Origin: Parabacteroides timonensis
GTDB taxonomy: Bacteria; Bacteroidota; Bacteroidia; Bacteroidales; Tannerellaceae
Length of the DNA: 64,000 nucleotides
Assembly: GCF_900128505.1 (NCBI RefSeq)
Contig: NZ_LT669941.1
Location: forward strand, 3,156,420-3,220,419
Reading direction: 5' to 3'
Shown: one piece after another, positions 1 through 8,935 of the stretch
Layout: every line of letters starts with the position of its first letter
Position numbering within the stretch: position 1 is the stretch's first letter
The notes under the pieces: generated by a model
Database searches by the model: none
What the model saw: only the letters and a program-made list of their open reading frames with translations
Told to the model about the DNA's origin: nothing
Program-made: the position numbers and the translations under genes

Positions 1-1530
1 GCTTCGCATGTGGCAGCGTTCCGCATCCTCTATGGCTTGCGTGTCAGGCTATCGGAACATATCGGACGGCTGCCGCTGGGTTATCTGAACAGCACATCGA
101 CCGGAGCGATTAAGAAAGCACTGGAGCAGAATGTGGAAAAGATCGAGAACTTCGTGGCGCATACCATCCCCGACCTGGTGAATGCGGCAACGACCGTTAT
201 CATTATGTTTGTCATTTTCTTCAGCCTGAACGGTTGGATGGCGGCAGTCTGCCTGCTGGCGATCGTGATCGGTATATCCGTCCAGTTCTCCATGATGTTC
301 GGCAAGAAAGCGCAGGAGTTCTTCAAAATGTATTTCGATACATCGGAGCAGATGAGTGCCTCAGCCGTCCAGTATGTCAGGGGGATGCCTGTTGTGAAGA
401 TATTCGGGCAGACGGTGGAGTCGTTCCGCCAGTTCAGTAAATCGATCTACCGGTTTAAAGAATATGCACTGAATGTCTGCGATGCTTATCAACCGGGGAT
501 GGTGACATTCATCGTACTATTGAACTCGATCGTTACCTTTATTATTCCCGTCGGCTTGTTACTATTGGACGGCCAGCCGGGAAATATCGCACTGGCAGCC
601 GTCTATCTCTTCTTTATTGTATTAGGGCCGGGCGTTGCCTCCCCTTTTTATAGACTGACATTCCTGGCTTCGAACACGCGGGAGATAGACGAAGGTGTCA
701 GCCGTATCGACGCTATCTTTGCCGAGAAGCCCGTACCGGAACCCGCCAACCCTCAACAACCAAAGGGACATGACATCTGTTTCGAAAACGTCAGCTTCTC
801 CTACGAAAACACACGGGAGAAGACCCGCACCGAAGCACTGAAACATATCAACTTCACCGCCCGTGCCGGTGAGATAACCGCCCTGGTCGGCCCTTCCGGC
901 TCCGGCAAATCCACCATAGCCAACCTGATCCCCCGTTTCTGGGACGTTACCGAAGGGAGAATCAGTATCGGTGGCGCAGATATCCGGAATATTACTTCCG
1001 AACAGTTGATGGATCAGGTCTCTTTCGTTTTCCAGGATACCTTCCTCTTCTTCGATACCTTGTACGAGAATATCCGTGTCGGTAAACCCGATGCCACCGA
1101 GGAACAGGTGATCGCTGCCGCCCGTGCCGCCCAGTGCGACGATTTCATCCGCCGGCTGCCGCAAGGGTATCAGACACTGATCGGTGAAGGCGGTGTTTAT
1201 CTCTCCGGGGGAGAAGCGCAGCGGGTAGCCGTGGCGCGTGCCATCCTGAAAAACTCCCCAATCCTGGTACTGGATGAAGCGACCGCATTCGCCGATCCGG
1301 AAAATGAATACAAGATGCAGCTCGCCATCCAGGAACTGATCAGGGAAAAGACAGTCATCATCATCGCTCACCGCCTGTCGTCGATCATTTCGGCGAACCA
1401 GATCATTGTTTTAAAAGAGGGAGAGATTGCCCAGCAAGGCATCCACAGCGAACTTTCGGTAAACGACGGACTCTATAAACAGATGTGGGATGCCTATACC
1501 GACGCTTTTCAATGGACATTAAAGAAATAA
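1..1530 (+). CDS. ABC exporter half-transporter, 5' truncated
   Basis: This is a fused membrane plus ATPase half-transporter of the ABC exporter superfamily, acting in the inner membrane. The reading frame is open back to base 1 (A-S-H before the GTG at 10), so the gene starts outside the window. A transmembrane domain fills roughly the first 230 visible residues. The nucleotide-binding domain follows, with Walker A GPSGSGKST near 889-915, Q-loop FVFQD, signature LSGGE near 1201 and Walker B ILVLDEATA near 1264. The D-loop reads AFADPENE instead of the usual SLD. Only 13 bp separate it from a second half-transporter, so the two probably form a heterodimer. The ATAFADPENE form recalls siderophore-type exporter pairs, but the substrate cannot be read from the sequence. 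Confidence 0.9.
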   Translation, partial: ASHVAAFRILYGLRVRLSEHIGRLPLGYLNSTSTGAIKKALEQNVEKIENFVAHTIPDLVNAATTVIIMFVIFFSLNGWMAAVCLLAIVIGISVQFSMMFGKKAQEFFKMYFDTSEQMSASAVQYVRGMPVVKIFGQTVESFRQFSKSIYRFKEYALNVCDAYQPGMVTFIVLLNSIVTFIIPVGLLLLDGQPGNIALAAVYLFFIVLGPGVASPFYRLTFLASNTREIDEGVSRIDAIFAEKPVPEPANPQQPKGHDICFENVSFSYENTREKTRTEALKHINFTARAGEITALVGPSGSGKSTIANLIPRFWDVTEGRISIGGADIRNITSEQLMDQVSFVFQDTFLFFDTLYENIRVGKPDATEEQVIAAARAAQCDDFIRRLPQGYQTLIGEGGVYLSGGEAQRVAVARAILKNSPILVLDEATAFADPENEYKMQLAIQELIREKTVIIIAHRLSSIISANQIIVLKEGEIAQQGIHSELSVNDGLYKQMWDAYTDAFQWTLKK

Positions 1531-1543
1531 GGAGACAACAAGA

Positions 1544-3274
1544 ATGAATGCACTTCAAAATATAACGATCGGCCATACCGAACGTCTCAGGAAACCGGTC
1601 GGATTCACTATCCTCGCCAACCTGGTCAATATCGTTCCTTTCATGCTTTCGATAGAGGCAGTGAACATCATCTTTAAAGCCTTCGACGGCAGTGGCAGCG
1701 GACTCGACACAACTCGCCTGTGGGTTATCTTCGGCATCCTCGTAGCTTATATGCTGGTGATGGCCGTTGCCGAACGCCAGTCGTACCGGCACAATTTCCG
1801 CGGTGCTTACGAAATGAGTGCCGACGGCCGGATACGGCTGGCAGAACATCTGCGCCGCTTGCCCTTAGGCTCCCTCTTCCGGCACGATCCGGGCGACCTT
1901 GCCAGCATGATGATCAGTGACTTTACATTGGCGGAGACCGGTATCTCCCACCATCTTCCCCAATTGATGGGTGCGTTGGTAATGCCCATACTCGCTTTCT
2001 TCGGGCTGTTGTGGATCGACTGGCGGATGTCGGTAGCCATGTTCATCGCCCTTCCGTTGGCGATCCTGGTTCTGACGGGAAGTACCCGGATACAATATAG
2101 CCTGAGCCGGAAACAGATCGAAGCCAAAGTGAATGCGGGCAGCCGCCTGGAAGAATACCTGCAAGGTATCCGCGTCATAAAAGCGTATAATCTGCTGGGC
2201 GGTAAATTCGAACGTCTGCAAAAAGCGTTTGCCGACCTGCGCCGGGCAAGCCTGCGCCTAGAAGCCCTGATGGGGCCGTTCATCCTGCTGTCTATCACCC
2301 TGGTGCGTGCCGGACTGACCCTGATGATCCTTTGCGGTGCCTATCTGTTGGTAGGCGGGCAACTCGACCTACTTACTTTCGTCATGTTCCTGATCGTCGG
2401 TTCCCGCGTCTTCGACCCGCTAACCTCAGCATTGACCAACTTCGCAGAGTTCCGCTATTTCTCCATCGCCGGAGGCCGTATCCTCAACCTGATGCGCGAA
2501 CCGGAAATGACAGGAAAAAAGGAAAGCCCGGAACATGGGGATATCACTTTCGAAAAGGTATCGTTCGGTTACGGTGAGAAAGAGATATTGCATGATGTAT
2601 CGCTCACGTTGAAACAAGGTTCGCTGACCGCACTGGTCGGTCCATCGGGAAGTGGTAAAAGCACGCTGATGAAGTTATGCGCCCGTTTCTACGATCCGCA
2701 GAAAGGGAAAGTCCTGTTGAACGGACAGGATATGAAAGAGTTGGAACCCGAGTCGCTGATGAAGCATATATCGATGGTCTTCCAGGATGTCTATCTGTTC
2801 CAGGACACGATCAAGAACAATATCCGTTTCGGTAAAAGCAATGCAACCGATGCCGAGATAGAAGCCGCTGCCCGCAAAGCCTGCTGCCACGATTTCATCA
2901 TGCGTCTGCCGGGTGGTTACGACACGATGGTTGGCGAAGGTGGTTGTACATTGTCTGGTGGCGAAAAGCAACGCCTCTCCATCGCCCGCGCCATGCTGAA
3001 AGAGGCTCCGGTCGTCCTGTTGGATGAAGCCACCGCCTCCCTCGATCCCGAAAACGAAGTGGAAGTACAAAAAGCCATCAACACCCTGATCGAAGGCCGC
3101 ACAGTCATCGTCATCGCCCACCGCCTAAAGACAATCCGCAACGCCGACAAGATCATTGTGCTGGAAGACGGCCATATCGCCGAACAAGGGACACACGACG
3201 AACTGCTTCGCAATCAGGGATTATATCATAAACTATGGTCGATACAGGAAAAGACAATTGGATGGAAATTATAA
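1544..3274 (+). CDS. ABC exporter half-transporter (576 aa)
   Basis: Second half of the exporter pair, complete at 576 aa. About 320 residues of transmembrane domain (several strongly hydrophobic segments) are followed by a canonical ATPase domain. Walker A GPSGSGKST lies near 2638-2664, Q-loop MVFQD, signature LSGGEKQR near 2950, Walker B VVLLDEATASLD with catalytic Glu, and H-loop IVIAHR. Unlike its partner it keeps the standard SLD D-loop, so both ATP sites appear competent with mild asymmetry. ATG 1544 follows a purine-rich stretch (GGAGACAACAAG) and the gene is surely co-transcribed with the upstream one. Likely role: export of a peptide, lipid, siderophore or drug. Direction follows from family architecture; substrate unknown. 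Confidence 0.92.
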   Translation: MNALQNITIGHTERLRKPVGFTILANLVNIVPFMLSIEAVNIIFKAFDGSGSGLDTTRLWVIFGILVAYMLVMAVAERQSYRHNFRGAYEMSADGRIRLAEHLRRLPLGSLFRHDPGDLASMMISDFTLAETGISHHLPQLMGALVMPILAFFGLLWIDWRMSVAMFIALPLAILVLTGSTRIQYSLSRKQIEAKVNAGSRLEEYLQGIRVIKAYNLLGGKFERLQKAFADLRRASLRLEALMGPFILLSITLVRAGLTLMILCGAYLLVGGQLDLLTFVMFLIVGSRVFDPLTSALTNFAEFRYFSIAGGRILNLMREPEMTGKKESPEHGDITFEKVSFGYGEKEILHDVSLTLKQGSLTALVGPSGSGKSTLMKLCARFYDPQKGKVLLNGQDMKELEPESLMKHISMVFQDVYLFQDTIKNNIRFGKSNATDAEIEAAARKACCHDFIMRLPGGYDTMVGEGGCTLSGGEKQRLSIARAMLKEAPVVLLDEATASLDPENEVEVQKAINTLIEGRTVIVIAHRLKTIRNADKIIVLEDGHIAEQGTHDELLRNQGLYHKLWSIQEKTIGWKL

Positions 3275-3303
3275 CTGTCTTATAATTGGGGATTTATTCA
3301 ACA

Positions 3304-3577
3304 TAGTCCATAGTGAACTACGTTAATAATGGCTACAAATGTAGCAAAACCTTACAAACAGACATAACGTTATATACTATTTTTCATGGCTTGTTGCAAA
3401 ATAGCATCAAGTCATGACTCTTTTCGGTCTAAATACAAAACTTCATTTGGTACCACCAAGGGATTTCTTCAATTCTCTTTCTAAGGGAGATATTGGTGAT
3501 TTACGACTAAAAACAGGGGTATCCGTAGAAATAAAAGCTTTGATTTTTATAGGTATGACATAGTTCACTATGAACTA
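3304..3577. repeat. 20-bp inverted repeats flanking a 234-bp segment
   Basis: The left arm 3304-3323 is TAGTCCATAGTGAACTACGT. The right arm 3558-3577, read on the minus strand, is TAGTTCATAGTGAACTATGT, matching at 18 of 20 positions. Each arm is also nearly palindromic. The segment between them (3324-3557) has no sizeable ORF; it holds a leftward -7 promoter element and a 12-codon ORF at 3329-3367 (MATNVAKPYKQT). This is the layout of a Bacteroidales invertible promoter upstream of a surface-protein operon. Inversion itself is an inference. Confidence 0.6.
3336..3343 (-). promoter_or_regulatory. leftward -7 element inside the inverted repeats
   Basis: CAAATGTA on the plus strand reads TACATTTG on the minus strand, an exact TAnnTTTG match. 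With a 19-bp spacer the -33 position reads TATG (3 of 4 matches to TTTG, at 3363-3366). It points away from the gene at 3596. Inversion of 3324-3557 would move it to about 3538-3545 on the plus strand, pointing at that gene. It also lies inside a GCTACA-AA-TGTAGC palindrome, so a protein-binding role is possible. Confidence 0.45.
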
Positions 3578-3595
3578 ATTAAATCTGTATTAATC

Positions 3596-4381
3596 ATGGC
3601 AACAACTGATCCCAAGATGCGTAGCATCACTGGCAATTTGGTAGCAAACATGCTGACAGAACGTGAAGATGACTTCACATTCAATGTCACATACGTCGCC
3701 AACCGCACAATCGATGATTTGTGCAACATCGCTGCAAAAGGCAAAAGTAAGTTCTCCGCTTCCGAATTAAGAAGCGCTTACAACGATCTGATGGAAGTTG
3801 CGAAGGAAGAATTATACTCTGCTTCTACCGTAGAGTTCGGCTTCGCAAATAACTCCCTGGGAGTGGATGGTCCCTTCATCGGTCCCAAGGCGAAATTCGA
3901 TCCGGAAAAGAACAATGTGACCCTTCGCTGTTCTCCCCGTGTCGAATTCAGGAAAGACCTTAAAGCCATCAGCGTGATCGTCGGTGAAGTGACAGAAGGT
4001 CTCCCTACCATCACCAAAGTAACCGACGTATTCACAGGCGAAGTAAACACAAAACTCACTCCGGGCAATACACTCAATGGCGAAGGCAAACGTGTAAAGA
4101 TCGTCGGAGCCGAAGGCAGTCCCGTCGGTTTCTTCTTCATCAAAGCAGCAGACGACACCGAAACAGCCGTCCCAATGACTTCCGTTTCACGCAACGATCC
4201 TTCTTTCTTCTCTTTTATCATTCCGGCATTGGCTGACGGTACCTATTATCTGGAAGTCGCCACCCAATACGGAGGTAATCGCACGGTACTATTAAAAGAG
4301 GTTCGCCGCAATCGTTTCCCTTACCTGCTGACGGTAGGCGCCGGAAGCGATGATGATGACGATCGCCCCGTAATTGAATAA
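3596..4381 (+). CDS. IHF/HU-like DNA-binding protein with DUF4469
   Basis: A 261-aa protein of the Bacteroidales Bvu_2165/DUF4469 type. The N-terminal ~125 residues resemble an IHF/HU-like DNA-binding fold (MATTDPKMRSITGNLVAN start, then a helix-rich part with FSASELRSAYNDLMEVAKEEL). The C-terminal ~110 residues are an all-beta DUF4469-type domain (VTDVFTGEVNTKLTPGN, GTYYLEVATQYGG). The tail is acidic, with five Asp in a row before RPVIE. It is not obviously secreted. No TAnnTTTG element faces it in the 321 bp upstream, but an inverted-repeat segment there carries one pointing the other way. Downstream are a surface protein and an HU gene on the same strand. Its DNA target is unknown. Confidence 0.82.
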   Translation: MATTDPKMRSITGNLVANMLTEREDDFTFNVTYVANRTIDDLCNIAAKGKSKFSASELRSAYNDLMEVAKEELYSASTVEFGFANNSLGVDGPFIGPKAKFDPEKNNVTLRCSPRVEFRKDLKAISVIVGEVTEGLPTITKVTDVFTGEVNTKLTPGNTLNGEGKRVKIVGAEGSPVGFFFIKAADDTETAVPMTSVSRNDPSFFSFIIPALADGTYYLEVATQYGGNRTVLLKEVRRNRFPYLLTVGAGSDDDDDRPVIE

Positions 4382-4388
4382 ACTTTCT

Positions 4389-4474
4389 TGCGCAGTCATT
4401 GCGCATTACCGTGCGCGATAGCTGCGCAAGGGTATGCGCAACCGATGCGCACCCTCGTGCGCAAGGCCTGCGCA
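4389..4474. repeat. TGCGCA array, 23-bp period (array A)
   Basis: Eight copies of the self-complementary word TGCGCA (the third is TGCGCG) start at 4389, 4400, 4412, 4423, 4435, 4446, 4458 and 4469. Spacing alternates strictly 11, 12, 11, 12, 11, 12, 11, giving a 23-bp period with spacers of 5 and 6 bp. The spacers themselves are not conserved. It lies between the DUF4469 gene and the GLUG protein gene, inside the presumed operon. Confidence 0.9.
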
Positions 4475-4507
4475 TATACATATTCAATAAATAAAACATA
4501 AAACAAC

Positions 4508-7500
4508 ATGAAAACAAAAATTACTTTGATCACAAGCAGGTTACTATACCTGCTTGCTTTTTTAACCATTTCCCATATGACGATAGCACAAGTAGACGTA
4601 TGGGATGGACACACCGTTACAGAACCTGCCGGATGGGCAACAGGAAATGCTACTGTCAATATCAGTTCGGCAGCAGAACTGGCTTGGGTGGCCCAAATGG
4701 TCAACAACAGCGAACAAACCGGAGCTACACCCAGCGATAAATGGTTTAAAGGCTGTACACTGACTCTTACGACCGATATTGATTTGGCAGGACACGAATG
4801 GACTCCGATCGGAATTGGTTTTGTGAGTGGTTATACTAGTTATATGGAAAAAAACTTTTTTGGTTCCTTCGATGGACAAAACCACATTGTATCGAATTTG
4901 AAAATAACGGGCGAATATCGATTTGCCGGTTTATTTGGCATTATAGGAGATCCGGGGTTTCCTTCCGGAAAAGAAACTGTCAAAGATTTACATGTCCGGA
5001 ACGCCGATCTACAGATAACAAAACCCGAGGTATCAGATGAATATTATGAGTGGGGCGCCGGAACACTGGCAGGTTTGCAGTGTGGAACAATAGAAAGATG
5101 CAGTGCCACCGGAAAAATTGTAGGAGGAGATGATGGCTATTTCGGAGGATTAGTCGGAATGAATTTGGGGGGGTATAGTACCTGTTCCATTATTTCAAAC
5201 AGTTATGCATCTGTAGATGTGACAGGGGGAAATGGGAGTATTATTCCTCGTACTTATCCCTGCTACATAGGAGGATTTGTAGGAAATAACGGAACTACCT
5301 CAGGCGGTAATCCTATCATTTATAACTGTTATTCAACCGGTAATGTAAAAGGGGGAGATTATGCCTATATCGGAGGATTTATCGGACGTTGCGGTGGTTC
5401 AGACGATATTGAAGCAAACGATGTACATTCCTGCTATTCACTAGGGACTGTGGAAGGTGGTTCTAATTCCCACATAGGAGGATTTGCCGGTAATGCCGTT
5501 CCACGCTCTCCGTTGCTTAATTGTTATTGGAATGAAGATGCCCATGCGAATGGAACCGGTAACGATGCCGAAAGAACAAGTGAAAATCTTTTAGCTCTCC
5601 CTCTCTCTTCCATGAAAAGCGGATTCCTAACCCAGATCATGAATGAAGGAGCTTTCAACTATTCGGGAAAAGCTGCTTCAAAAGTGACAAGATATGCCTG
5701 GGAACTGGTTCCCGGCAACAATTATCCGACATTGACTTCAACCCCGCTTGCCGCCGCACCGGGTACATCAGAAAGCGATCCCTTCCTAATAGCCAATTCA
5801 AGTGAATTGGAGTTTTTCGCAACCTGGGTAAATGCCGGAAACGATTTTGCCGGCAAATTTGTCAAACTGACTGCCGACATCGACCTGGAAAGTAAACAAT
5901 GGGTACCGATCGGAACCGAGTATGGAATATTTTTCAAGGGAACATTCGATGGGAATGGCTATCAGGTTCAAAACCTGTATTTTAATAAAACAGTCGGAGA
6001 CAGAGAACAGATTCACGCCGGTTTATTTGATTACGTAAGAGACGGAGTTATCCGGAATCTGGGAGTCGTAATTTCAGAAAAGGGATTAACAGGAAAAATC
6101 ACCAATGCAGACTACGCCCCAGCAGATTGCTATTTAGGAGGTATTGCCGCTTCCTGTCTCAATTCCACCATAGAAAACTGTTACACTACAGGAGGATGTA
6201 TATATGCAGCTGGAACAGAAAACGTAACTGCCAATGCCGGAGGTTTGATCGGGAATGCAGATGGCGTTACCATCAGTAATTGTTATTCGACAGTGGATAT
6301 ATATAGTGGAGAAGAAGATGGAGGAAATCGTATCGGTGCAGGCGGAATAGTTGGAGATACTCAAGACGGAACTTCTTCCACAACCATTAGTAACTGTTTT
6401 TCATCCGGCATAATCAGTGCTAAAAATCCTATTTATTCAGGAGGTACCGGAGGTATTGTCGGACTTATCTATCAGGAGTCAAATGCAACTTCAATATCTA
6501 ACTGTCTTTCATTGAATTATAAGCTGGTAACAAAGGATGGTACTGTAACCACTCAGACCGGAAGAATATTAGGCGAAATATATTCAAGCGGTACAGCTCC
6601 CGTTCTTTCCAGCAATCATGCTTATGATAATATCATTTGGGAAGATATCACAAGCAGTGCATCAATCCCCATCACCGGAACTGATGCAACGGATAAGAAT
6701 GGTGCTGGTTGGGATTGGAGGAACAGTGATCCGATACCTAATGGCATTCTGGATAATACAAGCGATTGGGAAAACGGTACATTACCCATAATGCCCAAAC
6801 TAAAAACAACCGACGGCAACCTGATGGCTAACCAGCCGGATGTGTCGATCCCTTATCCGCTGGAGTTTACAACACCCGCAAATGGTTCTGTATATGAAAA
6901 GTACCATAAGACGTATGCGGGCAAAGCCACACGGGTAGAACTGACTATCACCCCGAAACCTAACTTTATATTAAATGGTCTGACTTATCAACCGGAAGGA
7001 GAAGAAGCCGTTCCTATAATAGAAAGTGCCGGACACTATTACTTTACGATGCCAGGAAAAAAGGTTACAATCGCTGCCGTCTTTATTGCTAAATCTCCCA
7101 TTACGATAGCGAATGGAACAAATGGCGCCATCAGTATAGAAGGAGATAAAACAGAGGCAATAGAGAATGAGAAAGTCATCTTCACAGTTACACCGGACAA
7201 CGGTTACAAACTTGATGGAGAACCGACCGTTACGAAAACCGGAAGTGGAAATGTAACGGTCAACAGCGAAGGCAACAACAAGTATTCTTTTGACATGCCA
7301 GCCGAAGCGGTTACAATTGCTGCCACATTCAGCAAAAACAACCCCGATCCGCAGCCACCTGTCGATCCCGATCCTGTACCGCCGGTTTACTACACAGTCA
7401 CTTTGCCACTCGTAGAAGGTGCCATCACCGATCCTGTTGCCGGAGAATACGATGTGGAAGCATGGAGTAACTTCCGTTTCTATCTCACGCTAGATAAGGA

Positions 7501-7861
7501 ATACGATCAATCGGAACCCGTCATAACTACCGACCGCGGTGAGACCATCACGCCGCGCAGTAGCGACGGAGCTTATATCGTCAAATATGTCCGCAACGAT
7601 ATGGAGATATTTATCGACGGCATCGTAAAGAACCCCGATCCGGTAGCTAACGAAACAATAGCTACAGATGTCATCAAGGTATGGGCAGCTAAAGGTTACC
7701 TGCATATCAGCAGCCCGACAGCACAAACAGTACAGGTCTACAACCTGACAGGCTCACTGGTTAAACAGGCAGACATCCCGGCAGGCGATACCCGATGGAC
7801 ATTACCGGCAGGTATCTATATCGTACAGGTCGGTTCCGCACGATACAAAGTAATCTTATAA
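4508..7861 (+). CDS. GLUG-repeat surface protein (1117 aa)
   Basis: A large secreted protein. A signal peptide ends near residue 27 (hydrophobic run, then TIAQ). Two blocks of GLUG-type glycine-rich repeats lie at about residues 130-340 and 480-690, with motifs such as GGFVGNNG, GGLVGMNLGG and GGIVG, each preceded by an N-C-Y-S strand; this suggests a right-handed beta-helix. Two divergent InlB-type repeat domains follow (about 778-945; motifs PNFILNGLTYQPEGEEAV and PDNGYKLDGEP). Then come a Pro/Asp linker (about 944-962), another beta domain, and a ~70-aa C-terminal domain from about 1048 resembling a type IX secretion sorting domain (QVYNLTGSLV, LPAGIYIVQV). Likely a cell-surface adhesin or glycan-binding protein. 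It sits between two DNA-binding protein genes; HU follows 10 bp later. Confidence 0.85.
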   Translation: MKTKITLITSRLLYLLAFLTISHMTIAQVDVWDGHTVTEPAGWATGNATVNISSAAELAWVAQMVNNSEQTGATPSDKWFKGCTLTLTTDIDLAGHEWTPIGIGFVSGYTSYMEKNFFGSFDGQNHIVSNLKITGEYRFAGLFGIIGDPGFPSGKETVKDLHVRNADLQITKPEVSDEYYEWGAGTLAGLQCGTIERCSATGKIVGGDDGYFGGLVGMNLGGYSTCSIISNSYASVDVTGGNGSIIPRTYPCYIGGFVGNNGTTSGGNPIIYNCYSTGNVKGGDYAYIGGFIGRCGGSDDIEANDVHSCYSLGTVEGGSNSHIGGFAGNAVPRSPLLNCYWNEDAHANGTGNDAERTSENLLALPLSSMKSGFLTQIMNEGAFNYSGKAASKVTRYAWELVPGNNYPTLTSTPLAAAPGTSESDPFLIANSSELEFFATWVNAGNDFAGKFVKLTADIDLESKQWVPIGTEYGIFFKGTFDGNGYQVQNLYFNKTVGDREQIHAGLFDYVRDGVIRNLGVVISEKGLTGKITNADYAPADCYLGGIAASCLNSTIENCYTTGGCIYAAGTENVTANAGGLIGNADGVTISNCYSTVDIYSGEEDGGNRIGAGGIVGDTQDGTSSTTISNCFSSGIISAKNPIYSGGTGGIVGLIYQESNATSISNCLSLNYKLVTKDGTVTTQTGRILGEIYSSGTAPVLSSNHAYDNIIWEDITSSASIPITGTDATDKNGAGWDWRNSDPIPNGILDNTSDWENGTLPIMPKLKTTDGNLMANQPDVSIPYPLEFTTPANGSVYEKYHKTYAGKATRVELTITPKPNFILNGLTYQPEGEEAVPIIESAGHYYFTMPGKKVTIAAVFIAKSPITIANGTNGAISIEGDKTEAIENEKVIFTVTPDNGYKLDGEPTVTKTGSGNVTVNSEGNNKYSFDMPAEAVTIAATFSKNNPDPQPPVDPDPVPPVYYTVTLPLVEGAITDPVAGEYDVEAWSNFRFYLTLDKEYDQSEPVITTDRGETITPRSSDGAYIVKYVRNDMEIFIDGIVKNPDPVANETIATDVIKVWAAKGYLHISSPTAQTVQVYNLTGSLVKQADIPAGDTRWTLPAGIYIVQVGSARYKVIL

Positions 7862-7871
7862 GAAAACCGAT

Positions 7872-8147
7872 ATGACGAAAACAGAATTGGTACAAAGAAT
7901 TGCCGAAGATACCGGACAAAAAGCGACACAGGTAAAAAGAACTGTCGAAGCATTACTCCGTATCGTTTCCGATACGCTGAACGAAGGCTCTGAAATTCGT
8001 TTTCATAACTTCGGGGCATTACACCCCTGGATACAGATTGAACGTATGGCACGCAACCCCAAGACAGGTGTTGCAGTCAAGATCCCTCGTCGCGTATCAG
8101 TGAAATTCCGGCCTGGAACAAAACTGTTGAAGGTTCTGAACAAATAG
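7872..8147 (+). CDS. HU-family DNA-binding protein
   Basis: A 91-aa HU/IHF-type nucleoid protein, normal length for the family. The N-terminal helices (MTKTELVQRIAEDTGQKATQ) form the dimer body. The DNA-binding arm carries the hallmark R-x-x-R-N-P-x-T-G motif (RMARNPKTGVAVKIP), and the C-terminus is VKFRPGTKLLKVLN. ATG 7872 lies 10 bp after the surface-protein stop codon, so it is co-transcribed with that gene. A dedicated HU downstream of a surface protein, with an IHF-like protein upstream of it, suggests accessory rather than general nucleoid functions, but this is inference. Confidence 0.93.
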   Translation: MTKTELVQRIAEDTGQKATQVKRTVEALLRIVSDTLNEGSEIRFHNFGALHPWIQIERMARNPKTGVAVKIPRRVSVKFRPGTKLLKVLNK

Positions 8148-8170
8148 GATACCGACAATCACGGCCCCGG

Positions 8171-8935
8171 TCAGAAACCGAACCCGCCGTGATCGTCTTC
8201 CTCTTTTTCCTGTTCTTTACCCGTTAAATAGATGAAATCGTTCCCGCTCTGAATAATATCGGAGGCGGGAACTTTTTCTTTTAGCTTCTCCACCTCTTTT
8301 ACATCCTTCACACAGACCCAGGCACGATAGCTTTTCGAGGGCTTATCGGCTATAAACCAGACACCCGTATAGGAAATGCCTTCCAGATAATGCATCAGCG
8401 AAGTACTGACACCGGATATGCCTATCGGTCCGCGCAGGAATTTCAGTTTGCCGGAATAAGGGGATATCTCTTTCAACAGCGCCGGTATCGCCGGGTTATC
8501 TTTCCCGTCCATCGGAAGATACTGCCGGATCAACTCATCCACCTTACTCTTTGCTGCAGCCGAGCCGGAAGGGAACACCACCGATACGTATTTATCGCCA
8601 GCCACAGCCTGCAACTGGTAAGGCGACAGGCAATCGATGCAACCCAGCGTATCCGCCCGCTGACAGCGGAACACATGGAGCGAATAGATACCGAAAGCAT
8701 CCTCAGGTGTCGGCATCTCATAGATCTCGATCGTATATTCCTGCCCCTCGTAAACGACATCGCGGGCTGTCAGCTTACTGACACCGTATTCGAGGAACTG
8801 CTCCGCTCCTCCATTCATAAAACCGTAGAGTCCCGAGCCTGTAAACACCCGTTCCCTTTTCACTTCAACCTCCTGTGCAACCAAAAAGGCGGGGATCAAC
8901 AATAGGAAACCTGCCCATCGTATAAAATGTTTCAT
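8171..8935 (-). CDS. DUF6599-type secreted protein
   Basis: A 254-aa protein with an N-terminal signal peptide (MKHFIRWAGFLLLIPAFLVAQ), so periplasmic or exported. The body resembles the DUF6599 family (motifs GSGLYGFMNGGAEQFLEYG and EIYEMPTPEDAFGIYS); its biochemical role is unknown to me. The C-terminus is acidic and ends HGGFGF. The start codon overlaps the stop of the DUF362 gene by 4 bp (ATGA at 8932-8935), which implies translational coupling and a shared function. It converges with the HU gene, with only 23 bp between stops and no obvious terminator hairpin. Confidence 0.75.
   Translation of the reverse strand: MKHFIRWAGFLLLIPAFLVAQEVEVKRERVFTGSGLYGFMNGGAEQFLEYGVSKLTARDVVYEGQEYTIEIYEMPTPEDAFGIYSLHVFRCQRADTLGCIDCLSPYQLQAVAGDKYVSVVFPSGSAAAKSKVDELIRQYLPMDGKDNPAIPALLKEISPYSGKLKFLRGPIGISGVSTSLMHYLEGISYTGVWFIADKPSKSYRAWVCVKDVKEVEKLKEKVPASDIIQSGNDFIYLTGKEQEKEEDDHGGFGF

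Noticed and set aside
622..1371. 249-aa open frame antisense to the first ABC gene
   Set aside because: Overlaps the conserved Walker A to Walker B region of the ABC ATPase; no motif of its own.
3329..3367. 12-codon ORF MATNVAKPYKQT as a leader peptide
   Set aside because: Its start resembles the N-terminus of the DUF4469 protein, but it is too short to support as a gene and no forward promoter precedes it.
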